Notes: a model not told the origin generated them from the sequence alone. Shown: positions 33,819 through 45,554, numbered from the stretch's first letter. The stretch is 54,569 bases of DNA from Lingula anatina (GCF_001039355.2 NW_019775611.1:240116-294684); one strand, 5' to 3'. A program made the numbers and translations.

Positions 33819-35364
33819 GTAGGTGGAGCCACTGTAGTATATTTCAACTGCCAAGACTGATATTAGTAAAATGAATCCATATCAAAGTGAAATAGTAAAT
33901 AAATAATGTAATTGAATCTAAATTACTCAATGGAATTCCCTGTAGTATATCAATAGATATGAAATTATCACTTTGATATGATCAAGGATGTGTTTGGTTT
34001 CAGTGCACAACCCCAGTTTTATGCCCATGAACATGTTCTCATAATTCCCAGATATTATTCATTCAGGAGTGTTGTATTTTCCATCAGTATATCCTTGTCT
34101 CCTCCAGCATAACTCTGTTACGCAGAGATGGGTTTGTCCACATAGACTGATGATGTCTATGGAAAATTGGTCCCAATTTGATATCAAGAACCATTTGCTT
34201 TGGGTTTCATTCACAACTCCAGGTTTTGAATCTATTCTCATACACATGTTATGCCCTGATGTTCATTCTGAGTTAGGCTTCGTTCACATGGAAAGTCTAT
34301 TTTCTAAAAATCTATTTTCTATTCGCAGTATCTTATGATCACAGTCTGTGCCCTGAATATCCTGCAGCATAATTACTGGCAGCGCGAGCCAGTTACTTAT
34401 AGTAACTTATAGTAACTGGCTCGCACTGCCAGTAATTACGCCGCAAACGAACGAAGCCTTATATTAGCCAATTTTACTTAGTATATATCCAGCATAACTC
34501 CTGCCCAATACATGTGCCCCTCTCTCTCTCTCTCTCTTTCCCTCCCTCTCTCCCTCTCTCTCTCTCCAATTCTGTATATATGTATCTAACTATCTATCTG
34601 TCCTTGTCTTCTCCAGCATAACTCCTGTCCCATACATGTGGCCTCCCAAGGCAAAGCAGAGATTGTACAGATGTTGATTGATGCTGGCTGTAATGTTAAT
34701 GTTGTTGATGATGTAAGTATCAATGAATGGATTTCTATTACTAGTATAGTGTGGGCCCTAAACTTTTCACCCTGCTGCCAACTTGGACTTGTGGACATAC
34801 AAGAAAAAGGTGAAATCAATGGAGAATGATTTAAACTTTCCCACTGAGTTTTCTGCTGTTGTAGTTATAATTTAAGTATTAAGGAAAGTAAAGAACTGTA
34901 TTTTGGAATATGTTGATCATATGGGTGATGAATGCTTTGAAAAACTGTTCACTTCTACAGTCCACTTGGACTAGTAAGCCTCATAAAATTAATAGTCCTT
35001 AAATGAAATCTATAAAACTAATTTTAAATAAAAGAGTAACAAAAATGCCACTGCTGAATTTCCACAAGTTGGAATTTCCACAAATTCAGCAATAAGATAT
35101 GGGTTTCATATAATTTTTAAAAAAAAATTCCCTATGTTGATATTTGTAGTGTGATTTATTTCAGCGTGGTAATCTGGCGTTGCACCATGCAGCTATGAAG
35201 GGGCATGCTGACATCATGGAGATGCTGATCAAGGCTGGGTCTGAGATTAATACACAGGATAAGGTAACTGTTATATTACACACAGGATGAGATAATAAGG
35301 AATTGTATGTTGTCATTGTATATTTTCAGAATGGCTGAAACCACTCAACCACTGCCACTACCTT

Positions 35365-35399
<35 letters not shown>

Positions 35400-38300
35400 G
35401 GGGGGGGGGTATAATCTTCAAAAAGTGTTAACATGGTGCTGTGTATTTTCAGAATGGCTGGAGCTGCCTAATCACTGCCTCTAACTTACAGTTGGGATGG
35501 GGGTGTCCTCCTTCAAATAATAAATATTAACAAGGTTGTTTGTTTTTACAGAATGGCTGGAGCCCCCTGATCACTGCATGTTACTGGTGTCAACCAGAGT
35601 GTGTCAAGCTTCTTATCGACTCCAACTGTGACGTCAACCTCATGAATAAGGTGAGACAAAGCTTGGGAAACATTTAATCTGAAATGGTAACTAGCCTTGG
35701 AAAAAATGGAAAATCAAGAAAATAATGCAAAGTCAAATAAAGGCAGTGCCTTAATTTGGAATGACCCCCCCCCCAAAAAAAAAATAAATAAATAAATAAA
35801 AATTATAATAATAATATGAATTTTCCAAAAAAGAGAAAAATATTTTTAAATCACTCTTTATAAATACAATATTTTTATGAAACACCCCAGGATCTACGTA
35901 CAGCTCTACATGAAACCTGCAGAAGTCGCACACAAGATGAGGATAAGCTGGGGCAGATAGCCGCCATGTTAATTGAAGCTGGCTGTGATGTGGACCTGAA
36001 GAGCAGTGATGAGGGAGAGGTAGTGTGCATGTAGCTGTAGTACCTGTACAGTCCTCATTGTCAGCTTCTAGGAAAGGTTCTAGGAAACTGACTCTTAGAT
36101 TTGGTGTCAGACTAGTAACAAATATTTTTAAATATACTTATCCAATTAGACTTAATGCGATTTTAGCAGCTGTCCTAGGGTGTGTCCATAGTTACTACCA
36201 TGCTATACCGTACTTACTACCATACTAGGTAGATAGATCCAACTGTGTTGGAACTCACTGATTGCAATCAGATTAACTAAATGGCACACCTCCTTTTCTT
36301 TTCAATGTACTAGTAATAATCACCATCTTTTCTTTGTTCTTCTCATTGCCTGGAGGAGGTTAATCTGATTGCATTCAGCGAGAGTCCCAGCAGAGTTAGT
36401 TTGAACTACCCAGTGAGATAGTTCATTGTGAACGCATCCCATTTTTTTTTTTTAGTAATTTTGAAATTAATAATTATCTGAGGTATGCTACTTCCAAGTG
36501 ACCAGTGGACTGAATAGTTCATGTTCTCAACCATGGTTCTCTTCCCCCCCCCCCCTAGGCAGACTTTACTCCCCTGATGTTCGCCTCCTACCACGGTCAC
36601 CCTGGTGTAGCCCAGGCCTTGATTGATGCCAAGTGTGACACCACCACTCAGGGAACAGTAAGTGGCTAATGTCTCATGTCTTGTCAGGGAACTGTAAGTG
36701 GCTAATGTCTCATGTTTTTACATGTACAGAGATATATGATTGCTGACACTCATGCCATGTAAACGCACCCATTCTTATGTACTCCTGTACAGTTTGATCT
36801 CACTAATTTGCAACTTAGAATAGAAATTGCACACACACACACACACACATACACACACATTTAATGACATTTTTTTTTCTCACCCTGCAGAACCTGTGGA
36901 CAGCCCTCCACTGGGCAGTAGACAGGGGCCACGGGGCAGTGGTCAGAGTGCTGCTGGATGCGGGACTGGACCCCACTGTGAAGGGTGTGGTGAGTATTGA
37001 TCACTACAGGCTGACCTTGTGATTATGTTAAACAGAGGTTTTGTTAGATTGATTTGATATTATGTATTCATTTAGAATAGGACAATGATTATGTTTAACA
37101 ATGGTTTTCTTAGATATATATAATATTAATTTGAAATAGGATGAATCATTGACAAATGTATAATGTTTGACATTAGAAGAAATCTTAAATTTATTTTATG
37201 ATTTCATTTATAATCAGTATACAGCCAATTTTTTCATATTTATACTAAGAAGACCAACAAGTAAATCTGCACATATTGATACAGCATATTTTAAGTTACA
37301 GAATTAAGCCTAGAATGGAACCCTAAAGGTGATTAAAGATCAGCTATTATACTAATTGGTGCGTCATATTTTATATTTTCAGAGAGGAGAGACAGCAGTG
37401 GAGAGAGCCAGGTCCAATGATATCAGAGCATTGTTTGGCAGTGAGTATGTCTTACCTGAAGATGTTACAACCCCCGTTATTGATGACAAAAATTTTGAAT
37501 TTATATTTGAATCTGCCAGTGGAAAAAAAGTTGATCCAAATGTTAACCCAAGTGATGATAACTCCTCTAAATCAGAAAGTTCTCCATTGACTGAAAATGC
37601 AGACGGCAGTTTGGCCTCTGCTGTAGATCCCAGTAGCAGTAGTTCACCAACCAAGACAACACCAAACCAAAGCTCAGTGAAATCCTCACCTTCCCAGAAA
37701 TCTTTGCAGGAACAGCAGGAGGATTATGGGAAATTTGTGATTGACATGATTGTTGCCAATCGTAAAGTTAATGCTCAACAGGATAGGAGAAACATAACAG
37801 GGAAGAGGTACCAGAGGCGACCCATCGAGAATAATATTTACACAGGAGAGGTGACCAAAAAGTCACCTTCAGATGGCGCTGGTGATGCACCTGTTAGTTC
37901 AACTGAAAAAGGAAAGGACAATGAATCTGGAAATAAAGAAGAAGCGGAAATTCAAACAGAGCTGAAAGAAGGGGGAGAGGGAAACCCCACTACAGCAGAG
38001 GAAAATCAGGGGGTTTCCAATCTTCAGTCGAATGTAGCTGAAATAAACTTGACCAGTTCTGAAGTTGACATGGGTCAGCTTAAAAATGACCCAAAATCTG
38101 GAAATGAAAATAAGCAAAGTGGGGATTCCCAGCAGGCTGAAGTTGGTAAAGACTCAGCCAGTGCAAACACGGAGGAAGATCTAGCACTCAAACCCTGGGA
38201 AGACGAGAAAGACACAGACTTTGATACAGCTCAGCAGCTAACTAAGAAGATGGCTGATTGGTCAATAATTGATGTCCGTACGTGGCTGGACAGTCTCGGC

Positions 38301-38477
38301 CTGGATGCTGAGACAGTTATGACTTTTATGACGGCCAAAATTCGTGGCAAGGTGCTGGAGCACCTGACCATGGATGATATGAAGGAGGTTGTTCCCAATC
38401 TCGCTTTTGGTGATAAGAAATTGGTGCTTATAGCAAGAGATGCCTGGTTGGCCATGGAGGAAAAAGACGCTATTTGA
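33702..38477 (+). CDS. Ankyrin-repeat and SAM-domain protein, probably N-myristoylated, eight exons
   Basis: An adaptor-type protein of 610 aa; function not known. Exons are 33702-33818, 34617-34712, 35165-35263, 35552-35650, 35891-36019, 36559-36657, 36891-36989 and 37383-38477, all joined in phase 0. The N-terminus MGQAASRQ fits an N-myristoylation signal (Gly2, Ser6), which would place it at membranes. Residues 9-246 hold about seven ankyrin repeats (for example ALHHAAMKGHADIMEMLIKA and ALHWAVDRGHGAVVRVLLDA). Residues about 265-535 are a low-complexity Ser/Asn/Glu/Lys-rich linker, likely disordered. Residues 536-610 form a SAM-like domain (WSIIDVRTWLDSLGL, then GDKKLVLIARDAW). The frame is open upstream of the chosen ATG; I chose it because it begins Met-Gly and has a good context (acaaaATGG). 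I cannot assign it to a named vertebrate gene. Confidence 0.9.
34276..34458. mobile_element. Foldback MITE, Harbinger-like, copy 2
   Basis: Same family as 27273-27510: ends GGCTTCGTTCACATGG and CGAACGAAGCC, core ACTGGCAGCGCGAGCCAGTT. It is flanked by TTA on both sides (34273-34275, 34459-34461). The right arm lacks about 55 bases. Confidence 0.88.
34519..34566. repeat. (TC)n microsatellite
   Basis: TC-rich tract between an exon 2 edge copy and the real exon 2; it may strengthen the polypyrimidine tract. Confidence 0.9.
34617..34712 (+). CDS. Ankyrin-SAM exon 2 (one repeat)
   Basis: 32 codons, HNSCPIHVASQGKAEIVQML to NVVDD. The acceptor is CTCCAG|CAT, the donor GAT|GTAAGT. Confidence 0.9.
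35165..35263 (+). CDS. Ankyrin-SAM exon 3 (one repeat)
   Basis: 33 codons, RGNLALHHAAMKGHADIMEM to NTQDK. The donor is AAG|GTAACT. Confidence 0.93.
35320..35551. repeat. Two decayed copies of the exon 4 acceptor and 5' edge
   Basis: TATTTTCAGAATGGCTG occurs at 35321 and 35443, followed by sequence resembling the real exon 4 start (GAGCTGCCTAATCACTGCCT versus GAGCCCCCTGATCACTGCAT). The acceptors are at 35329, 35452 and, real, 35551. Confidence 0.85.
35552..35650 (+). CDS. Ankyrin-SAM exon 4 (one repeat)
   Basis: 33 codons, NGWSPLITACYWCQPECVKL to NLMNK. The donor is AAG|GTGAGA. Confidence 0.93.
35891..36019 (+). CDS. Ankyrin-SAM exon 5 (one longer repeat)
   Basis: 43 codons, DLRTALHETCRSRTQDEDKL to SSDEGE. 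The insertion after TCRSR lengthens the repeat. The donor is GAG|GTAGTG. Confidence 0.9.
36559..36657 (+). CDS. Ankyrin-SAM exon 6 (one repeat)
   Basis: 33 codons, ADFTPLMFASYHGHPGVAQA to TTQGT. The donor is ACA|GTAAGT. Confidence 0.93.
36646..36713. repeat. Tandem duplication spanning the exon 6 donor
   Basis: TCAGGGAACAGTAAGTGGCT followed by AATGTCTCATGT is repeated 36 bases later with ACT in place of ACA, giving a second perfect GTAAGT donor at 36694. Confidence 0.92.
36891..36989 (+). CDS. Ankyrin-SAM exon 7 (one repeat)
   Basis: 33 codons, NLWTALHWAVDRGHGAVVRV to TVKGV. The donor is GTG|GTGAGT. Confidence 0.93.
37383..38477 (+). CDS. Ankyrin-SAM exon 8 (last helix, linker, SAM domain)
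   Basis: 364 codons plus TGA. It opens with RGETAVERARSNDIRALF (half repeat), continues with the charged Ser-rich linker, and ends in the SAM-like domain. The Met in the intron at 37356 is not the start. Confidence 0.93.
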   Translation, partial: RGETAVERARSNDIRALFGSEYVLPEDVTTPVIDDKNFEFIFESASGKKVDPNVNPSDDNSSKSESSPLTENADGSLASAVDPSSSSSPTKTTPNQSSVKSSPSQKSLQEQQEDYGKFVIDMIVANRKVNAQQDRRNITGKRYQRRPIENNIYTGEVTKKSPSDGAGDAPVSSTEKGKDNESGNKEEAEIQTELKEGGEGNPTTAEENQGVSNLQSNVAEINLTSSEVDMGQLKNDPKSGNENKQSGDSQQAEVGKDSASANTEEDLALKPWEDEKDTDFDTAQQLTKKMADWSIIDVRTWLDSLGLDAETVMTFMTAKIRGKVLEHLTMDDMKEVVPNLAFGDKKLVLIARDAWLAMEEKDAI

Positions 38478-41400
38478 ATGATTTTGAGTTCTGTGTCCTA
38501 ATCTTTTGCTTATTATAGTGTCAGGAATTTGGTTTGTGCCATTGTGAAAATGATTTCATTTTTCAGCTGATTCAGAAAGAAGATTTTTGAAATATGTGAG
38601 ACTTGCTTTTTGATATCTGATGCTTTGTCATTGTAGCTGAAAGTTGAAAAATCTCTTCCAGAAAATATCAACAACTTTTTTTTTTATGCAGACAAGTTGT
38701 TATTGCAGTGGTGGTGCTATTAATTATTTTGGTCTTGTCATGTCACATTTATTGGCTGTCAAATTGCATTATTGTTCTTGTTTTGTTAGATCTATTAGCT
38801 GTCTTCCTGAGAGTGTGTTATTTTATCTTTCAAGGAACATTTATGAGCTGTCATATTTATATTATTATTTTAATGTGAGAGCATTTTACATGTTGTAAAA
38901 ATATACATTGAACTTGTTATAACTTTTTAAAAAGTATTTACATTGATTGCTTATGATAAGTACAAGAAAGAACGGTGCAACATGATGTTTTCCTGTGTTA
39001 TCTGTAAGTCATATATCATCATGTTAATTTGTTTTCAGAAAAATGCCTGGCTTTGAATTCTGGAATTGTGCAAATTCAAAAAGTTTGCTAAATGTGGAAC
39101 ATTTCTTTGAGACAGGAATGAATTTGCTATGTTCAAAGTACTCTTAAAATATTATCAAATTATGAAAAAGATAATTGCAGTGACAGTCATTATAGTTTTT
39201 ATTTGACGAGCATTGGCGTAATATTTTATATTGACTCAACTGTACATTTTATGTATTTTACAGGTACTTTTTTGTGCTTTTTTTTGTGAAGATTGTAAAT
39301 CAGTCTTATTGCAATAATAATTGACTGGTGTTGCAAAATAGTTTCAGCTTTATATGTCAACTTCATTACTGCCTTGCTTAGATGAATCAACAAGTGAACC
39401 GTCAGTGACCAATCAAAGTTCTCGAGAGGGGGTTGCAACATTGTTATAAGGCAAGGCAGAGAAAGCAAACCAGCAGTCATTTGCTGCATCTGGTTTCAAA
39501 AGATGGCTAATAATTTCAAAGACAGCTATACATTTAAAAATTTTTCAAATGCCTATACTCAATGTTTAAGTCCCTATATGCAATGTGAAAATGCCTATTA
39601 GTGAAACGTATCATCTCCCCATAGACATTTTAAAGACCAGAAATAAATTACAGTAAATGGAGCAATTCTTTATCTATGACTAAGACACATCTCTTTTCCA
39701 CAGCATTGTGACACTAATGACTTCACAGGGCATCACACATAACAGAACATTTCTTGCAGTTTTTGTTTCCTATTTAAACTTCATATCATAATGGATTGAA
39801 GGTCCCCTGTTTAGTAATTGCGGGTACTCTTTTTGTGAACTCCCTATTAATTACAAAGATACATCAACTGTTTATTGTGTTATGACAGTCATGATTTCAT
39901 TGGGAGTGAACCAGTGCATGTTGAAATTATTCAGTGTGCTTATTAAACAAATTTAGTTAATATAAATATTACTTCATAAAAGCAATCAATGATGAGAGAG
40001 TATTTTCTGCAGCAGATGTATAGAGAGTTTTAAAAGATGAGCAGCAATAATGCCTGAGAGAGTATGTTTTTGTGGGTGACTCAAATGATAAATCATGAAA
40101 AAAAGCAGCTTTGTCAATATTTCCAATGTCAATATTACTATTATTATTATTGTATTTATTATTATTATTATTTTTATTATTATTGAGAAGTGGATCTAGA
40201 AGATCAGTAGGGAAGGGTGGGAGAGTATTTGAAATTAATTTTATTTTCCTTGTTTGATTGAAGAAGTAGATATTTCTGGAATCCTCTGTAACTATGCATT
40301 TATTGGTAGGTGTTTCTGAAATACCCTATAGCTACTCTCTGGAGGCAGCCACTGCTTGAACCTTCCAGTACTATATGTTTTTGAGGTAGACATCTCTCTG
40401 ATCCCTCCATTACTACATTTTGAAAAATTGCCATTATTTCTGGAACCCTCTGTACTCACTCCCTGTAACCATATTTTAGAGGTAAGAATTTTTGGAACTC
40501 TGTGTAATCATCCCCCTTGTGGAAGGGTTTTTTGGAACCAGGTCTCTTTACTTAGTATATCACCTGAGAGAAATAAAATTCTTGAACCCTCTGTTTCACC
40601 TTTTAAAGTAGATATATCACCTTGGTAGACATGTAAGAGCTGAAGGTGACACCTGAGGGATAGAGTGATTCATCAGTCTTTACGACCACCAGGTGGGACA
40701 ATACTGGACCTTTGTTGACAGCTGCAACAGGGGCACGGGGGGGGGGGGGGGAGTTGGGGCGGGGCAATGTTGGATTTTATTATTTCAAATTTACAGAGGT
40801 GTTAGAATAAAGACTAGGCTGATAGAGGGCAAAATAAATAAATAAATTATGAAAAGGAAAAGAAAAATCCTGCAGAGTTTGGAAATGTTGATTTGTGAAT
40901 TAAAAATAAAATGAAATCCACAAAAGGGATTGGAATGAAGCCTAAAAAGGGGTGGGGGTGGGGGGTGGGCAGAGATAAAACAGTCATGTAATTGGTCTCT
41001 TCAAAATATGATGGTAGCAAAACTTATAACAGCTGAGAGAAGACCAGTATGTCACCTTGCTATGAAGTCACTGATCATTTTCTCCTGCTTTTGTTGTGCT
41101 CCAGCAATGGGCAATTAAGTTACTCAGGTGTGGAAAATGAATTTGACAGTTTTGAAGGGTTTATAGGAGCTCAGGTAACTTATACAAGGGACAAGATACA
41201 GACTTTGAAAATGTGCGTAGAGCAGATGAACTCACATAGTACGGATGCACAACTTGTTTATACATGTTTGTGGTTCAGATACGTGTTCTTTTTCTGAAGT
41301 GACAAATTCAACTGTGATTTTGGAAGAGTAATTCAAACCACCAGGATATTGGTCTTTACTTGTCAGATTGCATGAAAACATAAAGACAAAACTGATATTT

Positions 41401-41930
41401 CCAAGTAAAAAGTGTCACACTGTGGCCTTTTCATTTCAAATGACGAGCACAAAAAATACCTGGTTGAAAGGAACAAGAGACATGTGAAAAACTTCTGAAT
41501 CAGCTCTTAACTGGAATTAGTTCACAAAAACTTCAAGAAATTAGGATTTTCTGTTACACTTTTCTCTTTAAGACTGTTTCATCACAGCTGCATTGTTGGA
41601 TTGCACCAGTTGTTGACCAAGAACTTACCAGGACTTCAGCATAAAGTTTAATGTTTAATGAAAATAAGAATTTCATCGAGTTGGTGATAACTTAACAGGA
41701 CTTCTGCGAACACTTTTCTTTCATTGGATTTCTGTGCTGAGGCTGTGCTGCCCATGACATCATTACTAGTCTACATGAAGTACTACATACAAAGAGACAT
41801 GATAATGATTCATTCATTGAGATAATTATTACATCTGCTGTCTATGACATCATTACTGGATTACATGAACTACAATATACAAGGACACATGATAATGATT
41901 CACTCATTAAGATAATTAGTACAACTGCTG
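38478..41930. other. 3' UTR of the ankyrin-SAM gene and intergenic DNA
   Basis: No coding exon is seen. A polyadenylation-type AATAAA at 39642 is one possible end of the transcript. Between 40210 and 40630 a loose repeat of a phrase like TTTTTGGAACCCTCTGTA recurs several times. Homopolymer G runs lie at 40738-40751 and 40950-40970. Confidence 0.5.
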
Positions 41931-42064
41931 CTGCAGGATCTAGGAACACATCGCGGAGGCACAGATGTTCGTATGCTGTCCGTACATTTGGTAAACTGAT
42001 GACGAGTGAGTTCGAGTTCATCTAAAACCCACAGAGTGTGTTATATCGGCCTCACGGATTGCAA
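41931..42064 (+). other. Possible non-coding first exon of a downstream gene
   Basis: A GC-richer stretch than its surroundings, with several stops in all plus-strand frames, ending in an excellent donor (GCAA|GTAAGT at 42065). Nothing coding follows in the remaining 12.5 kb, so if real it begins a gene whose coding exons lie outside the window. Confidence 0.25.
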
Positions 42065-44073
42065 GTAAGTTATGACTTTTGTGTCTGTCTTCTTTTTACC
42101 TTATTTAATAATATTTCATTTTTTTAGTTAAAACTAATGAGAATAAGTCTGTGCACTTTGATTAAAACTACATGGTAAGCTATGGCACCTGTTATCACTG
42201 ATTGCTATTTTATTTTATGCTAGACAGTAGAACTGATAGATAATGATCAGAATATAGATACAGTGTATTGTTATAATGTTATGATTCTGCATGTTGAGTA
42301 ATGATGCATGTGGAGTAATGATATATGTTATAGTTACTGTGGGCTCACTCAAACATGGTAAAATTTATTAATAGCTCAACATAATTATGTTTTGTATTGT
42401 CCGAGTAAAATGTAAATTTCACCATAAAAATAATTTATCATATGTCTCATATTAGTCAGGATTTTGAATACAACTAAAATCTAGAATGTTGGTTTTAGGA
42501 ATGAATTTTATTCTAAAGGAAGTCTAGTAATAGTGAGATATTATCTGCTGAAAATTTGATAATGTGACATCTTGCAGTTGGTTGTCATGTTTTATGTATA
42601 AAAGGCCATGGTGACTCAGCAAAAGTAATTGAATTGAAATAATTATAGCTGTTTCTATTAACCAACAAGCTGTGCTTTATCATTGAAATTATCATAGTGG
42701 TTGGACTATTTGTTTTTTCTCCTTCTTTTTCTTCTTCTTTTCATAATCAAATTTGATGTTTCGATGTGAAGGGTTTTCCTATGATGCACAGGCCTATTTA
42801 TGATATAATAGCAAAATAGAAATATTCTCATCTTATATATCCCAACTATGGCGACAGGCCTGGGAGAACAGAAAAAAAAATCTCAAGGTTATTTTTTAAA
42901 ATCTTCCTCTTTTCTTATACTTTTAACATTAAATAACATACAAAAATGAATTTTGAAATAAATTCTCTTCTCATTGACCTACAGTCTTTGTAACATTGCA
43001 TAAGTCATGATTACAGTCATTTAGTGATAATTGTTTAATGTATTTTACCCACGATATCGTGATTTAATGATGATTGTTAATGTCACATGTGAATGATATA
43101 GCCGTGGGCTCCCTTGAGGACATCATTTGTTTTACTACCACCTTCAGCTAAAATAATTCAGCAAAATCACAAATGTCAGCAAAATCATGAATGTCAACAA
43201 AACCATAAATGTCATCTAAATCAGAAACAATAAAATGGTAACACTCTAAGATGGTTATTGAAACAAAAACACTTTGGCACGATACAGCTGAAAAGTAAAC
43301 ATCTTTGCAGGTTTTTTTTTTAAGGTTTGAATTGAAAAAAAATTATAATAGCTTGGCTGGAAATAAAGGCATAACAATATGACTTTGAGACATTTTTTCC
43401 ATGCACAGTATACCTTGAAGGTTACAGGTGTGTCAAATTACTGAACATGTTATTCTCTCAGGTGTCACATGCACCTGTGTTATCCCTCCATACCACACAG
43501 TTCTGAAACCCCAGTAATTGCCGCAGCCGAGAGGTCTTTTGAAGTTTCCCCACAGCATGTCGTGGCGTGTCAGAACTATTATAGACCCATCATCAAGTTG
43601 TGCTATTTTATAGATTATATTTCAAAGGCGTGAATCTGCTGCCCGTTCTTAAGGTGGCCTATTTCCAGTGATAAACATGCAATTTTCGCATTTGTGTTGC
43701 GTTTTTATGTATTGGCTGTCAGTGAATGAATATGTTATTGCTATCATTCACTGCTTCACTGAAGCAAATGGATGCATAGCTAGGACAAGTCTGAAAGTGC
43801 AATCCAGGTACATTTTCTGTGGATATTTTATGTGATACTGTTATATAGAGAGATTTGGAAATATTAACATTTGTTTGATAGAAAACCCTAGGCATCCTGC
43901 TGTTCCACACTTAATGATGTGGTTAAGACACATGCTGTGTAGAAATGCTAATCTCTTGGTGACAGGTGAGACAGGTGAACCATACTAAACCACTGACTAG
44001 ATCTAGACAATACTGGGGCTGGCAGATTATAGACTTTATAACTTTATATTGACGTAATTGTTATGATGAGTGT

Positions 44074-44077
<4 letters not shown>

Positions 44078-44116
<39 letters not shown>
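44078..44116. repeat. (TC)n microsatellite
   Basis: About 19 units. Confidence 0.95.
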
Positions 44117-44120
<4 letters not shown>

Positions 44121-45554
44121 ATGTATGCATGCAATTTAATTTAATAACTGTTATGATAACAAAAATCTATAGATTCTCCACTTGTTAGAGACAAAGTGAC
44201 AGTTTTTCTCAAATGAAATGGTTGCCTGTTAATTCAGAGAAACTGTCTGTTTCCTGTAGATAGTCTGTAGATAGTCTTAAAACTGTTTCAATGAGCTTGT
44301 TCTTGTACTGAACCTAATTGTGTTCAATTTGTCAACTGAAAAGTGCAAAGTTAACCCCCCCCCCCAGTCTTCACGCATACACACAGGTGCATTGATGCAA
44401 TCACACAAACATGCACATGCACATAGCTACACACATACACACACATACACACACAGAATCCACTACTTTCTGTGTTAAAATAATGATAATTTAATGAACC
44501 ACTTGCTGTTTGCATGTACCTGTAGTGTAGTACAGTGAAAAGTTAGGGACCTAGCTTACTCTGCCCCTCCCCTCCTCTCCTCCCCCCTCCCCTCCCCCTC
44601 CCCCCACACACCAACAGCCTACCAAAAAGGGGGCACATTTCACCCAGCAAATATCTGATCACAAAAACAAATACAATCCATTTATGAGGCCACAATCTAG
44701 TTTACAGTCAACACCAGTAGCCTAAATACACAGCTGGACTTTTCAGCCGTATTTACCCATTCCTGCTTTTGTATCCACGAGTTGACAGATTGACTGTGTT
44801 CACTTCTTTAAATATTGACTGTTAACTTCCAATGTTATACTTAAAGAAGTGAGCTTTTTTTTTTGGGTGTGTTCACTTCAAGAATTAATTTGTGTTTTAC
44901 TTGGGGAATTAAGTCATGGGAATGTTTATATCAAGAATAATATACTAAGTGTTAAACTTGGCAAAGTAAACTTTTGGGCATATATATTTACTTCGAGATC
45001 AGTCCACTTATCATCATATCTTAAAAGATTTGAGTGAAGTTCTTATAGATTATATGTGAATTGTTGATTTATATATCTTTCTTATTTTCTGTTATGGATA
45101 TTAATGAAAGTTAGGCTTACAGGGGTATAAAATTGACTTCCATTTCACATTCCACATCTTTCTCTGAAATATTCTCAAAAATAAATAAAACAATCTATGA
45201 AAACAGTGAATTAAATACCCTCATCACTGATGAAGAGCCGATATCATGGCTTTTTCAGGTAAAGCCATGTTGAGTCTCTTTAAAAATGATAAATTAACCA
45301 TTTAACAGTACACATTAACTGTACCATACTCCCCTTCCTCCCTCCCCTGTGTTGGCTCCATTAAGGCCTTGTTACCAGTGGGATACACTTTAATCCCCCA
45401 TTGACCTGCCAGTAGCCTCTCCTCCCCCTCACAGTGGGGGCCACCACAATTAAACCCATTACTTCACTAGCTGGGACTGAACTGCCTTTGTCAGCCTCAG
45501 CAGGATAGGGTGTGTTCAGTGAGCCTTTCTGGTTAGTGGACTATTTTATATATT

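Larger units (their letters stand above)
33950..34616. repeat. Tandem duplications in ankyrin intron 1, including exon 2 edge copies
   Basis: The blocks at about 33960-34120 and 34165-34515 are diverged copies: GTTTCAGTGCACAACCCCAG versus GTTTCATTCACAACTCCAGG, then AGCATAACTC in each. The sequence CCAGCATAACTC at the exon 2 acceptor occurs at 34104, 34489 and, in the real exon, 34613. Confidence 0.75.

Noticed and set aside
34069-34338. 89-codon plus-strand frame in ankyrin intron 1
   Set aside because: Includes the decayed exon 2 edge copy but continues into a MITE and lacks ankyrin features; kept only as a possible alternative ending, not as a gene.
40210-40630. Possible minisatellite of TTTTTGGAACCCTCTGTA-like units
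   Set aside because: The phrase recurs about six times but with irregular spacing and low identity; too weak to list as a repeat by eye.
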